A stretch of DNA of 64,000 nucleotides from Metasolibacillus fluoroglycofenilyticus (GCF_003049645.1 NZ_PYWK01000005.1:122582-186581), one strand, 5' to 3'. Positions 10,101 through 18,319 are shown, counted from the first letter of the stretch. A program made the numbers and translations. Notes: generated by a model from the letters alone, not told the origin.

Positions 10101-11599
10101 TTATAACAGCGCCAGCTGCTCCGACAAAGGCTAATCATACATTTGCGGGCTGGTACAAAGAGCCGACATTCCAAACGGCTTGGAATTTTGCAACAGACAA
10201 AGTGACAGCAAATATAACACTTTATGCAAAGTGGAATGTTGCATCACCAAATGTAACAGCGCCATCTACACCAAGTACTACACCAGCGCCATCTACATCA
10301 AACCAAATTACGGTAAATGTAGTCGATGCGAGCAACCCAGATGAGGTACTTGTGCAAACGGTGATTAATCGTGATAGCAGTGGGGATGTAGTAAAAGATA
10401 CAGTGAAATTTACAGCGACAAATGCTAGTGAGTCAATTGAAAAATTAGCGAATCGAGAAAACAAGAAATCACGTATTGTCATTCCAGATGAGCAGCAACA
10501 AGTGAGTGAAACAACAATTGATATTGAAAAAGAAGCAGCGCAATTACTTGCACAGGGACAAACAGGATTAGAAATTGATATGGAAACAGTAAAGCTAGCT
10601 ATTCCTGCAACTTCTTTAGCAGATTTTAATGAAGACCTTTATTTCCGCATTGTGCCAGTTAAATCAAGAGAAAGACAGGAACAGCTAGAAGAACGAGCAG
10701 CAAAAGAGGAAGCGGTGCAACAATTAGCGGGTAATGCAACGGTAACATTGCTTGGTCAACCAATGACAATCGAAACAAATATGCAAAACCGTCCTGTGAC
10801 ATTAACATTGCCATTACCAAATGATGTGACACAGGAGCAGCTAGATAATTTAGCGGTGTATATCGAGCATAGTGATGGTACGAAGGAAGTAGTACGCGGA
10901 CAAATCGTAGCATTTAAAGAAGGTGTGCGCGGCATTCAATTTGAAGTAACGAAGTTCTCAACATTCTCAATTTTGTATATGCCGAAAGCAGAGGAAATTG
11001 TAGAAGAAAAAATATCGATACCATATATTCGAGGCTATGCAGATGGAACATTCCGTCCGAATGCACCTGTCACACGAGCGCAAATGGCAAGTATGTTAGC
11101 GCGCTACTTAACAAATAATGAAATTTCAGAAGTACAAGCAAGCTTCACAGATACGACAAAGCACGGTGCAAAGGATGCAATTGAGTATGTGAGGGCACAG
11201 GGCTTGTTCCAAGGGACAAGTGCAACAACATTCAATCCGAATGGTTCTATTACAAGAGCACAAATGGCAGCAGTAGCTGTGCGTTGGATTGAACGGAACT
11301 GTGCAGAGGATAGTACAGTGGCATACTGTGTGACATCAAGTGCAGCAATGACGTTTGCAGATGTGGCTCCAAACCATTGGGCTGCTTCGGCGATTGCGAA
11401 GATAAATGCACTTAATATTATGACTGGTACGAGTGCAACAACATTCAATCCTGAAGGTGATTTAACACGTGCACAGGCGGTGAAGGTATTAAATCAATTG
11501 TTTGAACAACAACTACAAACAGATGTACATGCACCATTATTTACAGATGTTCAACCAGCGCATTGGGCGTTTGAGGAGATTCAAGCAGCCGCGCAGTAA
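7136..11599 (+). CDS. Giant secreted leucine-rich-repeat/InlB-B-repeat/SLH surface protein
   Basis: A 1487-residue paralogue of the preceding protein. It has a signal peptide ending near APAKANN, a short leucine-rich block, a B-repeat, and a long array of about 19 BspA-type repeats of 23 residues (LTNIVIPDSVTYIG..AFAGN). Two further leucine-rich/B-repeat alternations follow, then the same linker, the unrecognised domain and SLH motifs RGYADGTFRPN, FQGTSATTFNPNG and TGTSATTFNPEG. The ATG at 7136 follows GGAGGT by seven bases. About 340 bp of the linker region is roughly 98% identical to the first gene although the N-terminal halves are strongly diverged, pointing to duplication followed by gene conversion. 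It acts at the cell surface; its ligand cannot be told from sequence. Confidence 0.9.
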   Translation: MKKMGLIVLMVMLILTQLPAAPAKANNSLFVFDRNEGMITGYNGTPPANLLIPDALEGVAVTGIAAHAFADKQLTFVHIPYTVEYIGEEAFAGNNLRMVRFDWVTATIGTDAFSSQVIDGGFEGWFTNLELTNPWNGDVPPGDFTIYSTTPATFTVHFESNGGNSFPSVTFLENDFLNIWQRPEKPGLAFDGWYKNPELTDKLDFIDMITGDMTLYAKWTNPFTTVKNSDDAWTITGYQGDLPTDLIIPEEIDGINVTRIGNEAFRNGNLQSVVLPSTLEWISEKAFWGNQLTNIVIPDNVSYIGQFAFSDNNLQNVTWPSALESIADYVFNGNQLTNIVIPDSVTYIGYAAFAGNALTSLTISDSVQAIGGFAFQDNQLTSLIIPDNVRDIGMFAFENNKLTNLRLSENMTIINYSSFSRNKLTEITIPNSVTYIDEFAFYENKIVNVTLPESITNIEALAFGDNQLTDIALPNSVESIGIGAFMDNKLTNIVIPEKVTVIEDSAFENNKLNSVTMPEGITEIKGLAFKRNDLTSVQIPSTVTQIGKEAFQRNKLTNLTIPNSVTFMGEWAFSDNQLTSVHLPDGITKIEDYTFFNNKLTEITLPESVTQIGEFAFDGSNLTNVLISKNVTSIGQGAFLENKLEKVVFQGAVDTIGIMAFGQQNLSNPKFKGWFTDYALTERWDESVPQAMSMYSVAPTTYTVLFETNGGSPIAAKIIAEGEKLPSLEISTKIDYTFAGWYKDKNLQIPWDIMTDTVTEDVTLYAKWVDNSLFTTSDNGDGTIAITGFKGKVPAELVIPHMIYGKNVTAIAANAFKNKHELQQVTLPENLQKIGKYAFAETSLSGITIPSTVTVIESYAFNNSKLQTVMLNEGLQIIGTDAFLGNEISNISIPSTVKKINDRSFYDNKIVKIEFKGAIPTLGNELFDMQFNNIVLAWYVDGQISQVWDKTVPQAMTLYLKPLLELYTVTFNTNGGSAVISKTVSQNDVITAPAAPTKANHTFAGWYKEPTFQTAWNFATDKVTANITLYAKWNVASPNVTAPSTPSTTPAPSTSNQITVNVVDASNPDEVLVQTVINRDSSGDVVKDTVKFTATNASESIEKLANRENKKSRIVIPDEQQQVSETTIDIEKEAAQLLAQGQTGLEIDMETVKLAIPATSLADFNEDLYFRIVPVKSRERQEQLEERAAKEEAVQQLAGNATVTLLGQPMTIETNMQNRPVTLTLPLPNDVTQEQLDNLAVYIEHSDGTKEVVRGQIVAFKEGVRGIQFEVTKFSTFSILYMPKAEEIVEEKISIPYIRGYADGTFRPNAPVTRAQMASMLARYLTNNEISEVQASFTDTTKHGAKDAIEYVRAQGLFQGTSATTFNPNGSITRAQMAAVAVRWIERNCAEDSTVAYCVTSSAAMTFADVAPNHWAASAIAKINALNIMTGTSATTFNPEGDLTRAQAVKVLNQLFEQQLQTDVHAPLFTDVQPAHWAFEEIQAAAQ

Positions 11600-11636
11600 T
11601 ACACGAAGTTCAGTAGAGTTAGATGTAAAAAAAGGA

Positions 11637-11844
11637 GGGGCTGTCCAAAAAGCCGCGCATAGCCGGCATTTTGGACAGTAGCGATGATGTTTCACAAAAT
11701 GTTTATTTCTATAAACAGAGAACGCCCCTTTTAAAAATAAGATAAACATTGGCTTTGGTAGCGTTATCCTTCAGTAAAAGGGAAGCGATGAAAATATTGA
11801 TTTCAATGCGGTGGCAAAACAAAATGAACTTTTTGGACAACTCC
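11637..11844 (+). repeat. Short intergenic inverted-end element (208 bp)
   Basis: Begins GGGGCTGTCCAAAAAGCC and ends CTTTTTGGACAACTCC, imperfect inverted ends. The left end is itself a hairpin (CTGTCCAAAAAGCCG...CATTTTGGACAG) starting 38 bases after the SLH stop codon. The interior carries GTAAAAGGGAAGCGATGA and TTTCAATGCGGTG blocks shared with the copies at 16028, 23938, 37249 and 52231. It has an uninterrupted ATAAA where the long copies carry an extra ~240 bp. No coding potential. The stretch 11845-12027 after it holds nothing recognisable. Confidence 0.8.
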
Positions 11845-12027
11845 GTCCCTTGTGATTCTTGCAGAGCAACGCTTTTTAGTATTGAAGGTGAAGTGAGTTC
11901 GAAAAGCTGATATTTGTTTATTCATTTTAAATGCAACATGAAAGCCGCTTGATTTACTATTTATAACTTTTTAAAAACAGCTATTTATCTTTTGAATTAC
12001 TCATTATTTCTATAAGACACAAATATA

Positions 12028-12068
12028 AGCGTCCCAAAAGCAGGCAATCGCACTGCTTTTGGGACGCT
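12028..12068. terminator. Hairpin terminator downstream of yfkK
   Basis: A perfect 16-base stem, AGCGTCCCAAAAGCAG with its complement, around a nine-base loop. It stands six bases beyond the end of the leftward yfkK gene and could stop transcripts from either side; the U-tract is weak in both directions. Confidence 0.6.
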
Positions 12069-12073
12069 CCTAT

Positions 12074-12295
12074 TTATTTACGCAAAGAGCCTAGCTCAGC
12101 GACAATCGCATTCATTTCACTAGGACTGAAAGTATCGCGCTTCATCACCATTTCGTACAAATAGCATAAATCTTCATAGTGCTTTTCATTGAAATGTTCA
12201 GATTTCATTGCATCGACATTTACCATGCGTAGTTTTTCTTTAATTTGTTCAACCATATAAATAACATTCTCTTTAGATGGGATTGTTAAGTCCAT
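12074..12295 (-). CDS. yfkK: UPF0435/DUF1128 protein YfkK
   Basis: A small acidic soluble protein of 73 residues with the family signature [15 protein letters not shown] ... [15 protein letters not shown] ... [18 protein letters not shown]. This closely follows B. subtilis YfkK as I recall it. The function is unknown. I place the start at the ATG at 12295, preceded by GAAAGGTAGG; the longer frame would include that ribosome site. It lies divergent to the yfkI/yfkH-like pair, the same neighbourhood as in B. subtilis, where a phosphatase gene (yfkJ) sits between them; that gene is absent here. Confidence 0.85.
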   Translation of the reverse strand: MDLTIPSKENVIYMVEQIKEKLRMVNVDAMKSEHFNEKHYEDLCYLYEMVMKRDTFSPSEMNAIVAELGSLRK

Positions 12296-12472
12296 TGTTA
12301 GCCTACCTTTCAAAATAAATGGATTAATCCGACCTATTATAACATATTTTTATGAATAACGGCGAATGTAGGGATGCTTTCAAAAATAGAGAAATTTAGT
12401 TACAATAACAGTAAGTAACGTTTTACTTTGAAAAGAATTGGGAATAATACACGAAAGAGCGGAGGAAAAGTA

Positions 12473-12793
12473 ATGAAAAGTAAACTAGTACCAGCTATCA
12501 TTTTCGGTGCATTGGCGGGAGCAGCACTTAGCATGTTAGATAAACAAACGCGCCAGCATACAATAGAAACATCTAAAAAGGTTAAGGAAACGGTTTCTTA
12601 TTATTCGCAAAATCGTGATGAATTGCAGGAGTTAATTGAAACGAAAATGGAGCAGGCTCAGTCACTATATGCGGATGTAACAAACAATATCGCCTCTATT
12701 ATGGAGCATGTAGATGATGCGAAAACATTACCAAATACAGTAAAGAGCTTGGTAACTGAAACGAAGGATGCTTTTTCAAAGAGTAATGCATAG
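12473..12793 (+). CDS. YtxH-like small membrane-associated protein (YfkI-like)
   Basis: 106 residues. A short hydrophobic N-terminal segment (LVPAIIFGALAGAALSML) is followed by a long amphipathic, charged helix region, as in YtxH-domain and general-stress proteins. It starts at the ATG at 12473, seven bases after GGAGG, not at the earlier in-frame ATG at 12428. It is followed after 26 bases by the YihY gene and is probably co-transcribed with it, matching yfkI-yfkH of B. subtilis. The role is unknown; membrane or envelope stress is an inference from the family. Confidence 0.7.
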   Translation: MKSKLVPAIIFGALAGAALSMLDKQTRQHTIETSKKVKETVSYYSQNRDELQELIETKMEQAQSLYADVTNNIASIMEHVDDAKTLPNTVKSLVTETKDAFSKSNA

Positions 12794-12819
12794 TAAGGAG
12801 CAGAGGGAGGGAGAGCTTG

Positions 12820-13758
12820 ATGAAAGAGTTTAAAAAGAATGCATCAGGCACTATTGCCTTCTGGAAATCCTTTATTGCGCCCACAGAGGCTAATATTGAT
12901 GTCACAACACCAAAAGGTTTTTTTCAAGATATGTTTGCACGTGTGAAACGTGCTGATATATCAGGAATGGGTGCACAACTTGCCTACTTTTTCCTGTTAT
13001 CATTTTTTCCTTTACTTATATTTTTAGTTACATTGCTACCGTATTTGAACCTACAGCGTCATCAAGTGTTTGAGTTTATGGCAGATATTATGCCCGAGGA
13101 AGTATATGTATTGACAGAAAATATAGTTGGTGAGATTTTAACGACGACGAATGGCGGGCTATTATCGCTCGGGATTATCGGTACAGTTTGGTCGGCCTCA
13201 CGCGGCATTGATGCATTAATTAAAGGCTTGAATCGTGCTTATGATGTAGAAGGAAAATCAGGTGTAGTCAATCGCTTATGGGCGCTTCTTTTTACATTAG
13301 CTTTTATAGGCATTATATTAATCGCACTAGTCTTTCCTGTTTTCGGTAAGCAGATTGGTAGCTTTATATTTTCTTATATTGGGATAGAAAGCTCATTTGA
13401 ATCCACTTGGACATTGCTTCGCTGGATTATGCCAAACATCATTATTTTCGCGGTATTAATATTAATGTATTGGGTTGTGCCAAATACTGACCCGCGTCTT
13501 TCATTAATTAGCATTATTCCAGGGGCAGCTTTTGCTACTTTAGGCTGGTTAGCTTTAACATATGGCTTTTCATTTTATGTTAGTAGCTTTAGCAACTTCG
13601 GTGCTACATATGGTAGTATCGCAGGGGTGATTGTGCTCATGCTATGGCTCTATTTAACGGGGATGATTTTAATTTTAGGCGGCTTATTAAATGCAGCTTT
13701 GCAAAACCTCTTTTTAGCCAAGAAAGCGAAGGAGAATAAGGGAACATTTCTTGTTTGA
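12820..13758 (+). CDS. YihY/BrkB family inner membrane protein (YfkH-like)
   Basis: 312 residues with about six transmembrane helices (near 50-75, 110-125, 155-180, 205-225, 240-260 and 265-290). Family motifs include GAQLAYFFLLSFFPLLIFL and SRGIDALIKGLNRAYD. The family was once called ribonuclease BN, but that assignment was withdrawn and the function is unknown. The ATG at 12820 is used with a GGGAGGG site; a TTG lies directly before it. Synteny with yfkK and the YtxH-like gene supports YfkH. Confidence 0.85.
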   Translation: MKEFKKNASGTIAFWKSFIAPTEANIDVTTPKGFFQDMFARVKRADISGMGAQLAYFFLLSFFPLLIFLVTLLPYLNLQRHQVFEFMADIMPEEVYVLTENIVGEILTTTNGGLLSLGIIGTVWSASRGIDALIKGLNRAYDVEGKSGVVNRLWALLFTLAFIGIILIALVFPVFGKQIGSFIFSYIGIESSFESTWTLLRWIMPNIIIFAVLILMYWVVPNTDPRLSLISIIPGAAFATLGWLALTYGFSFYVSSFSNFGATYGSIAGVIVLMLWLYLTGMILILGGLLNAALQNLFLAKKAKENKGTFLV

Positions 13759-13783
13759 TAAATTTTAACCTTTCAATAAACAT

Positions 13784-13840
13784 AGAAGGAGTTGTCTGTA
13801 AGCGGCGCGCTAGCCTGCTTGCAGACAACTCCTCTTCTAT
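13784..13840. terminator. Bidirectional terminator between yfkH-like and zosA-like genes
   Basis: A long hairpin, GAGTTGTCTG(TAAGC)...(GCTTG)CAGACAACTC, with a T-rich tail on the plus strand. It overlaps the stop codon of the convergent ATPase gene and so serves both. Its stem resembles the ends of the intergenic repeat family. Confidence 0.75.
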
Positions 13841-15735
13841 ATATTTTTTAACATGCGCAAGCCATTTAAAATAACTAAAATGGTGCTTCCTTCATGGCCA
13901 AGAACGCCAAGAGGTAAATCAATTACTTGGAAAAAGTTTGATGCAATTAATAAAACGATAACACTTAATGAAAAGATAATGTTTTGCTTTACAATACGTT
14001 GCATTTTACGTGATAGCTTAACAGCGTAGGCAATTTTCGATAAATCATTTTTCATTAGTACAACATCGGCTGTTTCAAGGGCAACGTCTGTACCGCCTCC
14101 CATTGCAATACCTACTGTAGCAGTAGCAAGCGCTGGAGCATCGTTGATACCGTCACCAACCATCGCGACTGTTTTATATTTTGTAAGATATTCTTTAATA
14201 TACTGTACTTTCACCTCTGGCAAACATTCAGCAACATACGCATCGACACCAGACTGTGCGGCTATTGCTTTAGCCGTTTTTTCATTATCCCCAGTGAGCA
14301 TTGTAACATTAATATTGAGCTCTTGCAGTAGCGCAACAGCTTGTTTTGCTTCTTCTCGTACGATGTCCTGCATCGCAACGAGCGCTACAATACCTTCCTC
14401 ATCTTTTAAAAAGATAACCGTTTTCCCTTGTGAAGCAAGCTTTTCCGCAGCCCCATTTGCGAAGTTTTGTGAAGCCTCGTAACCAACGAAATCAGGCTTT
14501 CCTACAATATATTGCTTGTTGTGGATAACTGCTTTGATTCCAAAGCCCGGCACATCCTCAATAGCTGCTTCTATTTTTTCCACGCGTTGCTCATGAGCAT
14601 ATGCGGTAATCGCATGTGCGAGAGGATGATTTGAGTGTTTTTCGATGGCAGCTAAAATCGCTAATGTATGCATGCGTTGTTCTTCATTACGGACGATGAA
14701 ATCCGTTACAGCAGGTGTACCTTGAGTTAATGTACCTGTTTTATCTACTGCCAAAGCGCGTAATACACTTAAATGCTCTAAGTGTAAACCACCTTTGAAT
14801 AAAATACCGTGCCTTGCTCCATTTGAAATCGCTGCTAGTGTAGCAGGCATAATCGCAGCAACTAAAGCACACGGTGAAGCAACTACAAGCAGCACCATCG
14901 CGCGATAAAATGTTGTCGTCCAATCCCAGCCTAATAAAAAATGAGGTAGGAACATCATTAATGCGACAACTGTCAACACACCTTTTACATATACTCCCTC
15001 GAAGCGCTCGATAAATTGTTGAGAGGGAGATTTCTCGCTTTGCGCAGACTGTACAAGCGTAATGATTTTTTGAAATAAAGATTCCGAACTAAGTGTTGAT
15101 ACTTTAATCGTTAACACACCATTTAAGTTAACTGTACCAGCAAAAACTGTATCCTCTATATTTTTTGTTATCGGCATAGATTCCCCAGTGATAGCAGCCT
15201 CGTCAACAGTAGATACCCCTTTAAAGACAGTACCGTCAGCAGGTATGCGCTCCCCGGGCTTTACTAAAATATGATCTCCGACTTTTAGTGAGGCAACAGG
15301 AACGCTAATTGGTTCAAACCCACCTCTCACTAGCCATGCTTCCTCAGGCTGTAATGCCATGAGTGCAGAAATTTCCTTATGGCTTTTATTCATCGCATAA
15401 GTTTCTAACGCTCCACTTACTGCGAAAATAAAAATTAATATCGCTCCTTCTGTCCAATAACCGATAATTGCTGAACCGATAGCAGCTAAAATCATTAAAA
15501 TTTCCACATTCAATGCTTTATTTTCAATTGTATCTTCTATACCTTCCTTTGCCTTTGCATAGCCACCAATTACGAAGGCGGTTAAGTAAGCGATAATGGC
15601 AGCTGTTGATTGACCACTGCTATCCATACGCCAAGCAAGAACGATAATGAAGCCTGCAACAAGTGCAGCAATCAATTCTTTATGCTCTGCTATTTTCTCA
15701 TTTATTGATAATTTTTCTCGATTAGTAATATCCAT
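13837..15735 (-). CDS. zosA: Heavy-metal P1B-type ATPase, ZosA/CadA-like
   Basis: A 632-residue metal-translocating ATPase without an N-terminal metal-binding domain. Visible: TGES actuator motif (ITGESMPI), the membrane metal site SPC (VVASPCALV), the phosphorylated Asp in DKTGT (about 331), the HP motif (SNHPLAHA) and MVGDGINDAP. The SPC motif places it with Zn/Cd/Co pumps. The PerR box at 15828-15842 points to B. subtilis ZosA, a peroxide-induced zinc transporter under PerR, rather than to a cadmium resistance pump; that assignment is inference. The direction of transport cannot be read from the sequence. The start has an AAGGAG site. Confidence 0.8.
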   Translation of the reverse strand: MDITNREKLSINEKIAEHKELIAALVAGFIIVLAWRMDSSGQSTAAIIAYLTAFVIGGYAKAKEGIEDTIENKALNVEILMILAAIGSAIIGYWTEGAILIFIFAVSGALETYAMNKSHKEISALMALQPEEAWLVRGGFEPISVPVASLKVGDHILVKPGERIPADGTVFKGVSTVDEAAITGESMPITKNIEDTVFAGTVNLNGVLTIKVSTLSSESLFQKIITLVQSAQSEKSPSQQFIERFEGVYVKGVLTVVALMMFLPHFLLGWDWTTTFYRAMVLLVVASPCALVAAIMPATLAAISNGARHGILFKGGLHLEHLSVLRALAVDKTGTLTQGTPAVTDFIVRNEEQRMHTLAILAAIEKHSNHPLAHAITAYAHEQRVEKIEAAIEDVPGFGIKAVIHNKQYIVGKPDFVGYEASQNFANGAAEKLASQGKTVIFLKDEEGIVALVAMQDIVREEAKQAVALLQELNINVTMLTGDNEKTAKAIAAQSGVDAYVAECLPEVKVQYIKEYLTKYKTVAMVGDGINDAPALATATVGIAMGGGTDVALETADVVLMKNDLSKIAYAVKLSRKMQRIVKQNIIFSLSVIVLLIASNFFQVIDLPLGVLGHEGSTILVILNGLRMLKNI

Positions 15736-15789
15736 ATGAACACTCCTTGATAATGAAATTCACTTTCATTTAACAAACTATTAGCTATT

Positions 15790-15842
15790 TGATAATGTTT
15801 TTCATTTAGATTAGTCTAATTTCTAAATTAGAATTATTATAA
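15790..15842 (-). promoter_or_regulatory. PerR box (and weaker Fur-like box) upstream of zosA
   Basis: TTAGAATTATTATAA at 15828-15842 matches the PerR consensus TTATAATNATTATAA at 13 of 14 defined positions, about 93 bases before the ATPase start. A second site, TGATAATGTTTTTCA at 15790-15804, matches the related Fur 7-1-7 pattern at 12 of 14. The perR gene itself is in this window at 59334. Repression relieved by peroxide is expected from the family. Confidence 0.6.
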
Positions 15843-16027
15843 TTAAAGTATATGAGTAATTATAAAAAAAAGCAATAAAAATAATCATGCTGAAGTATAA
15901 ATGAATATGAAAGGGATAGTGGTAACGGATGAGGAGCGGAGAATAGAGGGCTTAAACGGACATCTGGAATGGATAAATATAAATTTAAAATTGACACGCT
16001 ATTATATGACAAATTAAAAGCAAAAAA

Positions 16028-16481
16028 GAAGCTGCCCAAAAAGCCGTACATAGCCGGCATTTTGGGCAGTAGCGACGATGCATCGCAAAATGTTGATTCC
16101 TATAAAGTGAACCTTCAATCAGTGGGGGCTTTGCCCCCCACTGATTGGTGATAGAGGAACACAAGCTAGAATCTTCGCATCCTGCGAAAACGCTTGTGTG
16201 ACCAACATCGTGTTGGCCTCATTCTTAGTTTTTACAGGTTGTTTGATCCCCCACTTAAACATCTTGTTTTTATCTGCTGTTTTGAAGTGGGGGTATTACA
16301 GCCTGCTCCTGCGGTTACTCGTCGCAAACAAAATTTGTTAATACGCGATAAACAGAGAAGGTCTCTTTTAAAAATGGGATGAACATTGGCTTTAGCATCG
16401 TTATCCTTCAGTAAAAGGGAAGCGATGACAACATTGATTTCAATGCGGTGTCAAAACAAAATAGACTTTTCGGACAACTCC
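16028..16481 (+). repeat. Long composite intergenic element, copy A (454 bp)
   Basis: Left hairpin end GCTGCCCAAAAAGCC...GCCGGCATTTTGGGCAG, right end CTTTTCGGACAACTCC. Bases 16107-16352 are a 246-bp module absent from short copies, flanked by ATAAA on both sides (16102-16106 and 16348-16352). Removing one ATAAA plus the module leaves 208 bp, exactly the short copy at 11637. The module contains strong stem-loops (CAATCAGTGGGGG...CCCCCACTGATTG, CCCCCACTT...AAGTGGGGG). Small open frames inside it recur in other copies but lack ribosome sites. The flanks 15860-16027 and 16482-16585 hold nothing I recognise. Confidence 0.85.
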
Positions 16482-16585
16482 CTTTGCGACGGGATATTGC
16501 GACCATCGGGGAGCGAATTATTTTTGGGCCGAAAGCAAAGCAATCGGAACATAAGCTTTTTGGGGAATATTGAATATAGAAGCTA

Positions 16586-16630
16586 AGGCTGTCCAAAAAG
16601 GAATTTCTTTTCGGACAGCCTAATTTTTTT
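16586..16630. terminator. Hairpin at the 3' end of fumA
   Basis: AGGCTGTCCAAAAAG pairs with CTTTTCGGACAGCCT around a seven-base loop; a run of seven T follows on the plus strand. It abuts the stop of the leftward fumarase gene. The stem is the same sequence as the repeat-element ends. Confidence 0.65.
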
Positions 16631-18177
16631 TAGAATATACGCTCAGCGTGTTGTGCTAGCTTCTCAAGTGAAGATTTTTCAACGTCAGCGTGTAACGAGT
16701 TTCCATGTGAATCCATTGTAACAACTGCTGTGAAACCATCAACATTTAAGTGCCACATAGCTTCTGGAATGCCAAATTCCATTAAATCAACGCCATCTAC
16801 GGATTTAATACAATCAGCATAGTACTGAGCAGCGCCTCCGATAGCATTTAAGTAAACGCCACCATGTTCTTGCAATGCTTTTAATGTTTTTGGGCCCATG
16901 CCGCCTTTACCCATAACAGCGCGGATACCGAATTTTTTCATAATATCGCCTTGGTATGGTTCCTCGCGAATTGATGTTGTAGGACCTGCTGCTTTAACTA
17001 CCCAGTTACCTTCGTCGTCTTTTGCCATAACTGGACCACAGTGGTAAATAATTTGACCGTTTAAATCTACAGGAGCCTCCACACCGTCACCAATTAAGTG
17101 ATGGTGGATGGCATCACGCCCTGTGTACATGCGACCAGAAATTTTTACAACGTCGCCCACTTTAAGAGAACGTATTTTTTCTTCTGTAATTGGTGCGACT
17201 AATTCAACAACTTGGCTGTCATTGTCAGTAGTTGCCGCTGTTTGCTCTTCTTCTTTGAATGTGATTTTTTCACCTTCTTGGTAGTGCCAATTGATGATTT
17301 CACCAGTGGCTGGATTAATATCAATTGCCATGCGACGGTATGCCCAGCAATTATAAGCTACTGATACGAAGAATGAAGCAGGTAAGCGATCCATTACACC
17401 GATTTTACAGCCTAATAATGTTGCTTCACCACCGAAGCCCATCGTACCTACGCCAAATGTGTTAGATGTTTTTACAATATAATCTTCTAACTTTGCTAAA
17501 TCTTCGATTGGATTGACATCGTCCACATGACGGAATAATTGTTCTTTTGCTAAGTCATAGCCTGCTGAACGGTCGCCGCCGATACCTACACCGATAAAGC
17601 CAGCTGAACAACCTTGACCTTGTGCTTGCCAAACAGCATGTAAAATACATTTACGAATGCCATCTAAATCGCGTCCTGCACGACCTAAGCCTTCCAATTC
17701 GGCAGGTAAGGAATATTGGATATTTTTATTTTCACAGCCGCCACCTTTTAAAATGAGCTTCACTGTAATGTAGTCATTTTCCCATTGCTCGAATTTTACT
17801 ACTGGGAGGCCAGCGCCAATATTTGTTCCAGAGTTCTTCCCAGTTAATGAATCCACTGAGTTTGGACGTAATTTCGCATCAGCTGTTGCCGCAGCAATCG
17901 CCGTTTCGATTGCCTTTCTAATTTCGATTTGGTTTACGCCTACAGGAGTATATACTTTGAATGTTGGTAAACCTGTATCCTGACAAATTGGAGAGACATT
18001 ATCTTCTGCCATGACAATATTTGTTGTAATCGTATCTAAACTCATTGCAGCACGTGTACCAGCGTTTTCGGCCTCTTTTGCCATTTTAATCGCACGGCGC
18101 ACGTCTTTTGGTAAGTTTGTAGATGTTTCTGTTACTAAATTGTACAGGCTTTTCTCCAAAGTTTCTAAATATGACAT
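16630..18177 (-). CDS. fumA: Class I (iron-sulfur) fumarate hydratase
   Basis: 515 residues, the fused alpha+beta form of class I fumarase, interconverting fumarate and malate in the TCA cycle using an oxygen-sensitive 4Fe-4S cluster. Seen: CQDTGLPTF near residue 65 (a cluster cysteine), conserved GGGCENKN, the cysteine in GFGGEATLLGCKIG, and the beta-part signature SGRMYTGRDAIHHHL with GPTTS and MGKGGM. B. subtilis uses the unrelated class II enzyme, so this is a family difference. ATG start with a GGGGGG site. Monocistronic by its surroundings. Confidence 0.93.
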   Translation of the reverse strand: MSYLETLEKSLYNLVTETSTNLPKDVRRAIKMAKEAENAGTRAAMSLDTITTNIVMAEDNVSPICQDTGLPTFKVYTPVGVNQIEIRKAIETAIAAATADAKLRPNSVDSLTGKNSGTNIGAGLPVVKFEQWENDYITVKLILKGGGCENKNIQYSLPAELEGLGRAGRDLDGIRKCILHAVWQAQGQGCSAGFIGVGIGGDRSAGYDLAKEQLFRHVDDVNPIEDLAKLEDYIVKTSNTFGVGTMGFGGEATLLGCKIGVMDRLPASFFVSVAYNCWAYRRMAIDINPATGEIINWHYQEGEKITFKEEEQTAATTDNDSQVVELVAPITEEKIRSLKVGDVVKISGRMYTGRDAIHHHLIGDGVEAPVDLNGQIIYHCGPVMAKDDEGNWVVKAAGPTTSIREEPYQGDIMKKFGIRAVMGKGGMGPKTLKALQEHGGVYLNAIGGAAQYYADCIKSVDGVDLMEFGIPEAMWHLNVDGFTAVVTMDSHGNSLHADVEKSSLEKLAQHAERIF

Positions 18178-18281
18178 GTTATTTTTCCCCCCGAAAAATA
18201 GTAATGAAATGTGTTATTTTCAAATAGTAATAATTTTACTAGATGAAGTGTCCAACATCATTATACTCCTTTCAGACCACT

Positions 18282-18318
18282 AAAAAAAGGGGAGCGTCTT
18301 AAGTGACGATATTCCCCC
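18282..18318 (-). terminator. Terminator for the leftward SE1561-like gene
   Basis: On the minus strand a GGGGAA...GACGCTCCCC hairpin is followed by seven U residues (plus-strand A run 18282-18288). The nearest leftward gene ends at 18548, so its transcript would read through the intervening repeat before stopping here. Confidence 0.55.
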
Positions 18319-18319
18319 T

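Noticed and set aside
15969..16382. Short open frames (about 60 codons) inside the long repeat elements, recurring in copies A, B and C
   Set aside because: They follow the repeat sequence itself, have no ribosome sites, run through hairpins and differ by copy; the recurrence is explained by DNA repetition.
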